A DNA stretch of 15,266 nucleotides from a bacterium (GTDB lineage: Bacteria > Desulfobacterota > Binatia > UBA12015): the NCBI GenBank assembly GCA_029976905.1, contig JAPOLW010000030.1:1-15266 (forward strand). Direction: 5' to 3'. Both the position numbers and the translations under genes were made by a program. Positions 14,949 to 15,266 of the stretch are shown here, in pieces. The notes beneath the pieces are model-generated. The model was not told the origin of the DNA. It was given only the letters and a program-made list of their open reading frames with translations, and ran no database searches. Each line of letters opens with the position of its first letter. Positions within the stretch are counted from its first letter, which is position 1.

Positions 14949-15266
14949 ATGTCGAACATCAACCTCCCGATGAAATCCTCCGCCCACGAAGCATGCTTTG
15001 TACGGAGATCATTCCGGTGCGCCATGCGAAACGCTGGCCGGACACGTGTCCTGGTTGCTGTGGCGTGGCTCGTGCTCATGCAGCCCCTCCTCGTCGAGAG
15101 CGCCAACGCACAGTCTTGCGGTAACGGCAACGTAGGGGGCGGGGAGCAATGTGACCTTGGTGCTTTGAACGGAGCGGCCGGTTCCTGTTGCGCGTCCGAC
15201 TGCACGTTCGCCCCCTCGACGACTCTCTGCAAAGGGGGTTCGGGCGACATTTGCGATCCCGACGAG
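14949..15266 (+). CDS. Secreted cysteine-rich protein, 5' part (DUF4215-like repeat), runs off the window
   Basis: 106 codons are visible, with no stop before the edge. A hydrophobic stretch (VLVAVAWLVLMQPLLV) ending in ANA|QS is a signal peptide. It is followed by CGNGNVGGGEQCD...GSCCASDC, a cysteine-rich repeat of the same kind as in the secreted peptidase at 2624-4012, then a second cysteine stretch (CKGG...GDICDPDE). ATG 14949 has GAGGTG 9 nt upstream but leaves a long, basic N-region containing RRSFR; ATG 15024 gives a compact, ordinary signal peptide (MRNAGRTR...) but a weak ribosome site. ATG 14970 is also in frame. Such proteins are exported; what follows the repeats, and therefore the function, lies outside the window. 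Confidence 0.7.
   Translation, partial: MSNINLPMKSSAHEACFVRRSFRCAMRNAGRTRVLVAVAWLVLMQPLLVESANAQSCGNGNVGGGEQCDLGALNGAAGSCCASDCTFAPSTTLCKGGSGDICDPDE

Overview
The window is dense, high-GC bacterial chromosome. Secreted proteins with cysteine-rich repeats of the CGNG...EECDDGN type (DUF4215-like) occur near both ends. Such proteins are common in Myxococcota and in uncultured deltaproteobacteria-like lineages such as Candidatus Binatia (Binatota). That placement is inference. No rRNA, tRNA, CRISPR array, insertion sequence or phage gene was recognised.

Left region (about 1-4012): two convergent genes for unrelated zinc metallopeptidase-like proteins. The first (82-2460, +) is a large metzincin with an HExxHxxGxxH site behind EGF-like and fibronectin-like domains, but with no visible signal peptide. 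The second (2624-4012, -) has a clear signal peptide, an HEAAH...EDIAE gluzincin-like site, a DUF4215-like repeat and an unassigned C-terminal domain.

Central region (4273-12079, +): eight tightly packed co-directional genes. In order they encode a ferritin-like putative di-iron protein, a GT4 glycosyltransferase, a HemN/HemW-like radical SAM enzyme, an amidohydrolase-2 family metal hydrolase, a sulfotransferase, a small GT-A-like glycosyltransferase, a GT2 family enzyme of the dolichyl/undecaprenyl-phosphate type, and a zinc-ribbon SAM methyltransferase. Junctions are 4-nt overlaps or gaps of 1-16 nt, except one 117-nt gap before the GT2 gene. The set looks like a pathway that builds and decorates a glycan or glycosylated small molecule, with sulfation and methylation plus redox steps. 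I do not recognise it as a described pathway.

Right region (12155-about 14564, -): an MBOAT O-acyltransferase followed by a membrane-anchored SGNH-like protein that overlaps it by 32 nt. This is the AlgI/AlgJ or DltB/DltD arrangement that acylates extracytoplasmic polymers. It converges on the central operon and could acylate its product. A gene-free stretch of more than 300 bp follows, holding three copies of a 13-bp element. The window ends inside another secreted cysteine-rich protein (14949 to the edge, +).
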